Of a stretch of DNA of 5,078 nt, positions 1 through 5,078 are shown in pieces. Position 1 is the stretch's first letter. Each line of letters begins with the position of its first letter. Below the pieces are notes generated by a model. The model did not search any database. It was not told the DNA's origin and saw nothing but the letters and a program-made list of their open reading frames with translations. Source of the stretch: Bacteroidales bacterium (GTDB lineage: Bacteria > Bacteroidota > Bacteroidia > Bacteroidales > Dysgonomonadaceae); the NCBI GenBank assembly GCA_012518155.1, contig JAAYTC010000317.1:1-5078 (forward strand), read 5' to 3'. A program made the translations under genes and the position numbers.

Positions 1-185
1 ATGCGAAGTTAATGAAAATGTTTTAATTGGGTGAAAAAATAAGTTTCGATTTTTATTTTTAGAGACTTTCCTTTCACGATTAAACATTAACTTTTTTTAC
101 TATTGTAATCGAGGAATCGTCCACGCTTCAGGTACACTTTCTCCGTAATTCAGTCTTGCTTTCCTCGGAGTTGGACTGGACTTTC

Positions 186-210
186 TTCGTATCTCGTTCG
201 TATCTCGTTC
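186..210. repeat. Short tandem duplication, 11-bp unit
   Basis: The unit CGTATCTCGTT occurs twice head to tail (188-198 and 199-209). Two matching bases precede it and one follows, giving about 2.3 copies in 25 bp. It lies in the AT-rich gap, outside any supported gene. It may be a slippage product or a paired protein-binding site; nothing in the sequence decides between these. Confidence 0.7.
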
Positions 211-310
211 TAATATCCTCCGTATTTAATAGAGTAAAATACGAATTAGATAAGAGCCAAGTAAAAATTAAAGAGGGAGTTGCTACTGCCCAGCTGAAAA
301 CATATATTAA

Positions 311-327
311 CATTAAGTGCGTTAATG
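311..327 (-). terminator. Weak terminator candidate after the transporter gene
   Basis: Read on the minus strand, 30 bases past the transporter stop, CATTAA and TTAATG form a perfect 6-bp stem around a 5-nt loop. It is followed by an AT-rich stretch (TTAATATATGTTTTC) rather than a clean T-run. The stem is AT-only, so it would be weak. It is the best-placed hairpin downstream of the gene, but intrinsic termination here is only a possibility. Confidence 0.2.
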
Positions 328-356
328 GATGTGATTGGCGAGCCGGCCCCGGTATC

Positions 357-1544
357 TTATTTCACGGGCTTCAAGCGCAAGGATACGAGAAAAATCAGGA
401 GTATTAACGCCGCTGCAGAGAGCATGATATGGTTCATTAAGAATTGCCCATCGAGCAAGTAGCCTAGCACCGGGGGGCCAGCGGCGGTGCCCAACACCAT
501 GATGGTAGAGAGGTAACTTCGCACCTTACCTAACTGTGCAGTGCCGTACACCTCCGCCTGCACGGCCGTCCGTATCGTACTGCCCAGTCCCGACGAGATG
601 CCGAGCAGCCCGTAAAAGAGAGGGAAAGACCATTTGGTATGGAGTAACGTCATGGCCGTGAAGCCAATCAACGCAGGCAGTAGGTAAAAAGAAAAGAGGC
701 GGACGCCACTGAAGCGATCAATCAAGTCGCCCGAGAAGAAGATAGAGAGGCCGTTGAATACCGCGAAAAAGGAGAAGGAAAAAAGTACCCATGAGGCGTC
801 CCACCCCTTCATCTCCCCTATCGAGTACTGATAGAGCATGATGGCGGTACTAAGAAAAGGAATCAAGAAAGTATTGTTAGCGATTAGCCAGAAGGTGCGA
901 CTCATCAAGAAGCGATTTTCTCCCTCTTTGCCAAGGTCATTACCCCCGACAGAAGGGACCTGCTCCTTGGCCGGGGTAACACGGCGGATGATAGGCAACA
1001 TCAGGCAAAGCGAGAGGAGTGCCAGCAAAAGCAGCGAGACACGCCAACTGGCCATAGCGGTAAGCAGAGCGAAAAGAAAGGGCAATACCAACTGAGCCGC
1101 TGGGTGGCCCAGCGTGGTAAAAGCAAGTGCCTTGCCTCTCTCGCTGTCGAATAGTTTGGCAATGCCGGTGGAGGCTGTATGAGTCATCAACCCTTGCCCA
1201 AAAAGCCTCACCAGAAAGAGGCCTCCAAGCAAAAAAAGGAACCCATGCGCGGCGGTGAGTAGAGCAACGGAAAGGATAAGCCCAATGAAGACGATCAAGC
1301 TATACCGGCGCAGGGACATCAGATCGATGTAACGCCCGAAAAGGGGCAGGGTGAGCGCGGAGGTGACGGAGATGAGCCCGTACATGCTCCCGAACTCGCT
1401 GTTGGTGATCCCGATTTCCACGATCCAGAACGGCACCAGCAGGGAGACGAAAAAGGTCTGCCCGAAGGAGGAAAAAAAATTAAGGAAGAACCCGTAGGAC
1501 ATCAACAACGGGTGATTTTTTAGCAACTTAACCCAATCTTTCAT
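357..1544 (-). CDS. MFS transporter, 12 membrane helices
   Basis: A 395-residue inner-membrane protein, the usual length for the major facilitator superfamily. Hydrophobic segments fall at roughly 12-40, 50-70, 81-100, 102-121, 138-160, 165-187, 215-237, 250-270, 282-301, 305-325, 342-363 and 371-389. A polar central loop (about 188-213, rich in K, E, G and N) separates the two six-helix halves. The loop between helices 2 and 3 has the MFS signature GRYIDLMSLRR (70-80), and the equivalent loop 8-9 has a degenerate copy, SGDLIDRFSGVR (271-282), as expected from the internal duplication. I chose ATG at 1544; an in-frame TTG at 1565 would add seven residues but is a poorer start. The substrate cannot be read from sequence. 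The gene follows the acylase gene on the same strand with a 140-base gap, so co-transcription and a linked substrate are plausible. MFS membership is certain, direction of transport is not. Confidence 0.93.
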   Translation of the reverse strand: MKDWVKLLKNHPLLMSYGFFLNFFSSFGQTFFVSLLVPFWIVEIGITNSEFGSMYGLISVTSALTLPLFGRYIDLMSLRRYSLIVFIGLILSVALLTAAHGFLFLLGGLFLVRLFGQGLMTHTASTGIAKLFDSERGKALAFTTLGHPAAQLVLPFLFALLTAMASWRVSLLLLALLSLCLMLPIIRRVTPAKEQVPSVGGNDLGKEGENRFLMSRTFWLIANNTFLIPFLSTAIMLYQYSIGEMKGWDASWVLFSFSFFAVFNGLSIFFSGDLIDRFSGVRLFSFYLLPALIGFTAMTLLHTKWSFPLFYGLLGISSGLGSTIRTAVQAEVYGTAQLGKVRSYLSTIMVLGTAAGPPVLGYLLDGQFLMNHIMLSAAALILLIFLVSLRLKPVK

Positions 1545-1550
1545 AAAATA

Positions 1551-1581
1551 CTCGCCACGGTACAACTCAAGCGAGCGTACC
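1551..1581 (-). promoter_or_regulatory. Interleaved inverted repeats in the transporter leader
   Basis: On the minus strand just before the transporter ATG, GGTAC (1581-1577) can pair with GTACC (1563-1559), and CTCGC (1575-1571) can pair with GCGAG (1555-1551). The second stem extends to 7 bp with a G-U pair at each end. The arms alternate A-B-A'-B', the order of an H-type pseudoknot, with connecting loops of 1, 7 and 3 nt. The last arm ends six bases before the ATG, so folding could affect ribosome access. No recognised riboswitch class matches. Five-bp arms can arise by chance. Confidence 0.25.
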
Positions 1582-1648
1582 TCTGCTTAACTATAAGCCG
1601 CGAAGATAGGGAAAAATAAGTAGACCCGCGGTAACGGGGGAGCGTGTG

Positions 1649-1671
1649 AAAAATGGTGACTGGAATCAACC
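1649..1671 (-). terminator. Possible terminator after the acylase gene
   Basis: Thirteen bases past the acylase stop on the minus strand, GGTTGA and TCACC form a 5-bp stem with one bulged T around the loop TTCCAG, followed directly by ATTTTT. Shape and position suit an intrinsic terminator, but the stem is short and imperfect, so it may be leaky. No promoter matching TTG-N17-23-TAnnTTTG was found between it and the transporter start. The nearest partial matches (TATCTTCG at 1608-1601 and TATTTTTC at 1618-1611) lack an upstream TTG at the right distance. Read-through from the acylase promoter is therefore plausible. Confidence 0.3.
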
Positions 1672-1684
1672 GCCCAATTTTTTT

Positions 1685-3751
1685 TTATTTTTGCAACAGC
1701 TCCGTCCGCACGGTATGGGCTTCGACCTCCTCTCGTGTGAACCAGGCATCGCGGAGCTCTTTCTTGGAGAAGAGTTCGAGCTGATCGCCGTTATGCGGCG
1801 AACCGGGTTGGGAGGAATTGCCGTAGCTTAACAGCACCTTCGCCTTCACGGTGTCGCCGAACTCGATCACGCCCACCCAGGAGTCCCCGCCATGGACTGC
1901 CATGCGGCCATCGTCGGTCGCGGAAGCACCCGCCACGCGGAAGATGCCGAGCCGCTCGGGGCCCCCGCTCGCGGGCAAGTCGACGTTGTTTCGCCTCAAC
2001 CGGTAAAATTCGCCCCACGGGAGATCGAGGGAACCAAAACGGGATTCCATCTCCCCCGCGGCCTCTTCCAGCAGCCGCACCGCTTCCTTGGGATGGGCGA
2101 TCCCGCGGGGAGTGGAATAGGGCTCTTCGAGACTCCAGGACGTCACGTAGTTGGAAGGGTCGTTCACGTTGAACTTGGTACTCCAGAGGTAAAAAAGAAC
2201 GGTACCTCGACTGTCGACATCCGCTTTCCGATCCCACTTCTCGAGCATCTTTTTTGCCTCCTTCGCTTTTTCGGAGCCGAAGGCATCTATCGCATCAAAA
2301 AGGTCGTCCAACACCCGGTCGGCATACTCCAGCCGGGTGGAGTGGTGATAGTCCATAAGCTCTTGGAAGGTGATAAGGCTGTCTTCGGCAATCATCCGGA
2401 GGGCGCGCTGGGGACGGAACGAAGCGGTCACGGGTGCCATGTAGGGCGGGTAGTCCCCCGGATGCAGGGCGACGGGATAGGTGCTGGTCCATGGCGGGTC
2501 GTTCGCGTTTTGCACCCAGCCGCTCTCGGGGTTCATCAGCATCGGCAACTCCTCGTAGGGGTGCACCTCGCTCCAAATATGCTCCGACTTCCCGCCGGGG
2601 ATCACCCCGTTCCAGAACGACCAGTCGCCCTTCCCACGCAGAGGCACCAACCCGTTGAACAGGTAAAATATATTTCCCTCCCTGTCGGCGTAGATCACGT
2701 TCCAGAAACCAATCTGTGCCATCTTCAAGGCCGATTCGAACTCCGCCAAGTTATCGCTGCCGGCCATCCGCCACCACTGCAGGAGCATATCGGGACGATC
2801 CAGCCCCACCATTCGCAGGGCCAGCACTTTGTTCCCTTGCTGGGCGACCACCGGGCCGTGGAGGGTTCGCGTAGCGGTGATCTCTTGCTCGTCCAACGTC
2901 CCGTCGACCTGTTTCACTCGCAGGGTTTTGTGGCTCGTCTCGAAATCGAGCCGCTGCCCGTCCAGCAGGTAGCCCCCGTCCTTCAACTCCAGTTCGTACG
3001 TATCGGCGTTATCGATGGTGTTGTTGGTGTGGGTCCACCCGAGGTTTTCGTTAAACCCGATGGAGATGCCCGGCAGGCCCACCAACGTGGAGCCGTACAG
3101 GTTCTTGTCGGGAAGCATCAGGTGCGACTCGAAGAAGGTGAACTCGTTGGACCACGGGAGGTGGGGATTTTGAAGCAGCAGGGCGTTTCTAGAGGCGGAG
3201 CGGGAGGGCGCGATCGCGTAGGCATTGGAACCTAAGGACGACCACCGTTGGACGATCCGCAGCTGGCCTCCCGCGATAAAGCGGGTGAAGACCACGAACA
3301 TGCTGTGCATGTTGACATCTTGGGTGGTAATCGGGAGTACCGCCGCGTTCTCGTGGCTGATCGCGTCGGGGTGGGCCTCGGCGTACGCGTTCATGCCCGC
3401 CACGAACGAGCGGAACAGCGCTTTCGTTTCGGGGTGCTGATCCTCTTCCCAGACCGCCGCGAGTTCTTCGAACCCGAGCGTGTGTACCAAGATATCATTT
3501 GGCAGCAGCTCCTCGCCCCAGTACTCGGCAGCCCTGCCGCGGGAGTGACCGTACAGCCGCAATATCAGGTTGGCGTGATTATGCATCTGCGCCCATCCTT
3601 GGGCATAAAAGAGCTCCTCGGCGGTACGAGCCGTGATATGGGGCACGCCCCACTCGTCCCAGTCTATCCGAGGGGAAACTCCCTCCTTCGAGGAACAGGA
3701 GGAAAACTGGGATAAAAGAGCGACGAAAACGGTGAATATCTTAATATACAT
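1685..3751 (-). CDS. Penicillin-amidase-family acylase, predicted lipoprotein
   Basis: A 688-residue Ntn-hydrolase of the penicillin amidase (S45) family, which cleaves amide bonds between an acyl chain and an amine. A signal (MYIK, then hydrophobic 5-16) ends in FSSC, so Cys19 is the likely lipidation site. The alpha-chain region starts at about 28 with DEWGVPHITA. The beta chain would begin at Ser175 in LGSNAYAI, after self-cleavage between Gly174 and Ser175. NPH places His197 at beta position 23, as in PvdQ-type acylases. WTHTN (239-243) and QNAND (414-418) match the oxyanion-hole segments; Asn415 or Asn417 is the expected asparagine. The end, SSQPGSPHNGDQLELFS (646-662), is also family-typical. 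As I recall PvdQ/aculeacin acylase, these motifs fit that branch better than penicillin G acylase; the substrate is unproven. I chose ATG at 3751 because it gives the lipoprotein signal; the frame stays open to a TTG at 3931. The transporter gene follows on the same strand. Confidence 0.93.
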   Translation of the reverse strand: MYIKIFTVFVALLSQFSSCSSKEGVSPRIDWDEWGVPHITARTAEELFYAQGWAQMHNHANLILRLYGHSRGRAAEYWGEELLPNDILVHTLGFEELAAVWEEDQHPETKALFRSFVAGMNAYAEAHPDAISHENAAVLPITTQDVNMHSMFVVFTRFIAGGQLRIVQRWSSLGSNAYAIAPSRSASRNALLLQNPHLPWSNEFTFFESHLMLPDKNLYGSTLVGLPGISIGFNENLGWTHTNNTIDNADTYELELKDGGYLLDGQRLDFETSHKTLRVKQVDGTLDEQEITATRTLHGPVVAQQGNKVLALRMVGLDRPDMLLQWWRMAGSDNLAEFESALKMAQIGFWNVIYADREGNIFYLFNGLVPLRGKGDWSFWNGVIPGGKSEHIWSEVHPYEELPMLMNPESGWVQNANDPPWTSTYPVALHPGDYPPYMAPVTASFRPQRALRMIAEDSLITFQELMDYHHSTRLEYADRVLDDLFDAIDAFGSEKAKEAKKMLEKWDRKADVDSRGTVLFYLWSTKFNVNDPSNYVTSWSLEEPYSTPRGIAHPKEAVRLLEEAAGEMESRFGSLDLPWGEFYRLRRNNVDLPASGGPERLGIFRVAGASATDDGRMAVHGGDSWVGVIEFGDTVKAKVLLSYGNSSQPGSPHNGDQLELFSKKELRDAWFTREEVEAHTVRTELLQK

Positions 3752-3786
3752 GTCGATAATTTTTTCGGGTGGATAGGTTGTTTCAA

Positions 3787-3818
3787 CAAAAGTAGTATAT
3801 TTATACTCAAAATAACAA
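3787..3818 (-). promoter_or_regulatory. Bacteroidota-type promoter of the acylase gene
   Basis: On the minus strand, TTG (3818-3816) is followed after 21 bp by TACTTTTG (3794-3787), a full match to the TAnnTTTG -7 element with the -33 TTG at an allowed distance (17-23 bp). Transcription would begin near 3780, leaving a leader of about 30 nt that ends in an A-rich stretch before the ATG at 3751. No Shine-Dalgarno sequence is visible, which is normal for the phylum. The -33 TTG lies inside the left copy of a 10-bp direct repeat. Confidence 0.6.
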
Positions 3819-3936
3819 CTTAACTCAAGTTTCGCATGCAATACAACCATAGCTAAATCTTCGGCTGACAGTGTTTTATGGACCTCATTCTTAGCTGTAA
3901 TTGTAATAATGATGCATGCGAAACTCAACAACTTAA
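3814..3936. repeat. 10-bp direct repeat pair in the divergent gap
   Basis: AACAACTTAA occurs at 3814-3823 and again at 3927-3936 in the same orientation, 113 bp apart. The left copy contains the -33 TTG of the acylase promoter. The right copy ends nine bases before the oxidoreductase ATG. The hexamer ACTCAA occurs nearby at 3804, 3823 and 3923. The pair lies just outside the 13-bp inverted repeat. Confidence 0.6.
3828..3925. repeat. Perfect 13-bp inverted repeat between divergent genes
   Basis: AGTTTCGCATGCA (3828-3840) is matched by its exact reverse complement TGCATGCGAAACT (3913-3925). The arms are separated by 72 bp, with centres 85 bp apart, close to eight helical turns. Each arm contains the palindrome TGCATGC or its core GCATGC. 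The left arm starts 10 bases upstream of the acylase -33 element, and the right arm ends 20 bases before the oxidoreductase start. A pair of operator sites for one regulator is the simplest reading. Ends of a small mobile element are less likely, because no target duplication longer than two bases is visible. Confidence 0.7.
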
Positions 3937-3949
3937 TATATCACGATGA
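3878..3949 (+). CDS. Possible 23-codon leader ORF
   Basis: A short frame begins with ATG at 3878 and ends with TGA at 3947-3949. It overlaps the oxidoreductase start in the ATGA arrangement often seen with translational coupling. The peptide would begin MDLILSCNCNND and carry three cysteines (7, 9 and 14). It runs through the right arm of the inverted repeat and the right copy of the direct repeat. There is no clear ribosome binding site and no recognised family. A chance frame is the more likely explanation; it is listed because of the exact stop-start overlap. Confidence 0.15.
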   Translation: MDLILSCNCNNDACETQQLNISR

Positions 3950-5078
3950 ACAGAAGGAAATTTATTAAACGCTCTTCCTTGGCAACGGCTGCCATTGCTT
4001 CGGGAGTAAACACTCCCCTCTTCTCGGGAAGCACGGGAAATAGGATGAACACCCACGAGACGATGAGCGAGGGAGGCCGAGTGAGTGAAAAAAACGTGAA
4101 GAATAGGGCCCATGCCCGAGGTGTAGGGGCAAATCCCGTGAAAGTGGGACTGATCGGAAGTGGCTGGTACGGCCTCGTGATAGCCAAGGCTGCTCTCCAA
4201 GCAGGAGGAGTAGAGATAATGGCAGTGAGCGACGTGGATTCGGAACACCTGAAAAGTGGCGCGGACGAGCTGGAAGGTTTACAGGGCACCCGCCCCCGCT
4301 TGTTCAAAGATTATCGCGACCTTCTGGATCACCCGGGGTTAGAAGCTATATTGATTGGCACACCGCCCCAGTGGCACGCGCTCCAGTTCGTGGATAGCTG
4401 CAAAAAGGGATTGCATGTTTATTGTGAAAAGCCGCTCGCGTACGACGTGGACGAGGGGAAGGCGATGATTGCCGCGGCCAAGAAGGCGGGCAACATTGTA
4501 CAAATAGGGTTTCAACGACGCCAAAGCAACGCGTTCCGGAAAGCAAAGGAACTTATCGAAGAGGGTACGACCGGGAAAATACGGCAAATAGTAGCGCAAA
4601 TCCATTACACGCCGGGAAAGACCGATACCACCATCCAGGATCCTCCCGCTTCACTCGACTGGGAAGAGTGGTGTGGCCCCGCCCCAAAACTGCCTTACCG
4701 GCCTTCGATCGGGCATCGGTCGTGGCGGCTCGAGAAGGAGTATGGGAACGGCCATCTCGTCGACTGGGGGATTCATCATATCGATATCATCCGGACCATC
4801 ATGGGGCTCGAGGCTCCACGCGCGATACGTGCCACGGGCAGCTTGGATGTACTGAAAGGGCAAATCACTACCCCCGACACCTTGATGGCTACCCTGCAAT
4901 TCGAAGGGTGCCCGGTCGTCTGGCAACACCGCCTATGGGGTGCCGGCGATATGGATCCTCGGTTCAATAACGGCATATTCTTTCACGGGGATAAAGGAAC
5001 CCTCTTCGCCGCGGACGAACGACTTATATGGAGACCGTCAGGCCGCAACCAAGAGGAGCAGGTGATGGATATTCCTAC
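3946..5078 (+). CDS. Tat-signal Gfo/Idh/MocA oxidoreductase, 3' end cut off
   Basis: The first 377 codons of an NAD(P)-dependent oxidoreductase of the Gfo/Idh/MocA family, enzymes that mostly act on sugars, sugar alcohols and related polyols. The start gives a twin-arginine signal, NRRKFIK (2-8) plus a short hydrophobic stretch, predicting export in folded form. A polar, probably disordered stretch (about 29-64) follows. The Rossmann fold starts at about 65 with VKVGLIGSGWYG (glycines 71, 73 and 76). EKP at 161-163 is the family dinucleotide/catalytic signature, with Lys162 the expected functional lysine. DWGIHHID (273-280) supplies the Dx3H pair, Asp273 and His277, typical of the dehydrogenases. 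LDWEEWCGPAP (237-247) is common in exported members. The reading frame is intact to the edge; related proteins usually run some 60-90 residues further. It is not GH109-like, since that family's YPTHGLGP signature is absent. Substrate unknown. It is transcribed away from the acylase. Confidence 0.93.
   Translation, partial: MNRRKFIKRSSLATAAIASGVNTPLFSGSTGNRMNTHETMSEGGRVSEKNVKNRAHARGVGANPVKVGLIGSGWYGLVIAKAALQAGGVEIMAVSDVDSEHLKSGADELEGLQGTRPRLFKDYRDLLDHPGLEAILIGTPPQWHALQFVDSCKKGLHVYCEKPLAYDVDEGKAMIAAAKKAGNIVQIGFQRRQSNAFRKAKELIEEGTTGKIRQIVAQIHYTPGKTDTTIQDPPASLDWEEWCGPAPKLPYRPSIGHRSWRLEKEYGNGHLVDWGIHHIDIIRTIMGLEAPRAIRATGSLDVLKGQITTPDTLMATLQFEGCPVVWQHRLWGAGDMDPRFNNGIFFHGDKGTLFAADERLIWRPSGRNQEEQVMDIP

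Larger units (their letters stand above)
1..356. other. AT-rich region without a supportable gene
   Basis: This is 356 bases of AT-rich sequence downstream of the transporter gene, in strong contrast with the GC-rich coding DNA that follows. No reading frame here has a good start plus recognisable protein features. A minus-strand frame beginning with ATG at 87 stays open for 29 codons to the left edge (starts MFNRERK) and could be the first part of a gene lying to the left, but nothing confirms it. On the plus strand, two short frames close at about 26 and 33, and either could be the tail of a gene entering from the left. The region also holds an 11-bp tandem duplication (186-210), a 7-bp stem with a 9-nt loop (221-243) and a 6-bp stem with a 5-nt loop (311-327). 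No tRNA or other RNA gene was recognised. Confidence 0.6.

Noticed and set aside
128..313. 61-codon minus-strand frame in the AT-rich left region
   Set aside because: No recognisable motif, and it overlaps the other weak frame; the sequence is low in complexity and AT-rich.
156..407. 83-codon plus-strand frame before and across the end of the transporter gene
   Set aside because: It starts with TTG, has no ribosome binding site, matches no family I recognise, and overlaps the 3' end of the transporter gene on the opposite strand.
1892..3235. 447-codon open frame on the plus strand opposite the acylase gene
   Set aside because: It lies wholly antisense to a gene with clear catalytic motifs. 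Its composition (H, P, G, R and V) is typical of the reverse frame of GC-rich coding DNA, and it shows no domain or signal.
3828..3925. Inverted repeat as the ends of a miniature transposon
   Set aside because: There is no target-site duplication beyond a possible two bases, only 72 bp lie between the arms, and it sits precisely between two divergent genes, which fits operator sites better.
3752..3931. In-frame 60-codon upstream extension of the acylase from a TTG start
   Set aside because: It would bury the lipoprotein signal that begins at the ATG at 3751 and would start upstream of the best promoter, which lies inside this stretch. It also contains the repeat arms. The open frame is probably chance.
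3933..4307. Minus-strand frames opposite the oxidoreductase start (124 and 107 codons)
   Set aside because: They are antisense to the Tat signal and Rossmann-fold coding sequence, whose motifs establish the plus-strand gene as real.
4651..4976. Several short frames on both strands inside the oxidoreductase gene
   Set aside because: They are shadows of the plus-strand coding frame, which continues unbroken to the window end with conserved family motifs.
3946..5078. GH109 glycosidase (NAD-dependent alpha-N-acetylgalactosaminidase) as the identity of the Tat-signal protein
   Set aside because: The Tat signal and fold are shared, but the GH109 YPTHGLGP signature is replaced by DWGIHHID, the dehydrogenase-type motif.

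Overview
The window looks like accessory or catabolic chromosomal DNA from a member of the Bacteroidota. Three signs point there. There are no convincing Shine-Dalgarno sequences. The best promoter match is of the Bacteroidota type (TTG, 21 bp, TAnnTTTG). The third gene is a Gfo/Idh/MocA oxidoreductase with a leading twin-arginine signal, which is common in that phylum. Coding DNA is GC-rich, while the left end and the divergent intergenic gap are clearly AT-rich. I cannot assign a genus.

Layout: 1-356 is an AT-rich stretch with no supportable gene. 357-1544 (-) encodes a 12-helix major facilitator superfamily transporter. 1545-1684 is a same-strand gap with a weak terminator candidate and a pair of interleaved inverted repeats just before the transporter start. 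1685-3751 (-) encodes a penicillin-amidase-family (Ntn-hydrolase) acylase with a lipoprotein signal; its motifs most resemble the AHL/aculeacin acylase branch (PvdQ-like). 3752-3945 is a 194-bp divergent control region with a good promoter for the acylase, a perfect 13-bp inverted repeat and a 10-bp direct repeat. 3946 to the right edge (+) encodes a Tat-signal Gfo/Idh/MocA oxidoreductase cut off by the window end.

The acylase and transporter are in tandem, acylase first. A plausible but untested reading is that the exported acylase cleaves an amide-linked compound outside the cytoplasm and the transporter moves a product or related compound. The divergent oxidoreductase may share regulation through the repeats in the common gap. 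All three genes fit known families. The points most worth a second look are the architecture of the divergent promoter region, the very short spacer before the acylase nucleophile, and the possible structured leader of the transporter gene. I saw no RNA genes, insertion sequences, CRISPR arrays or clear phage features.
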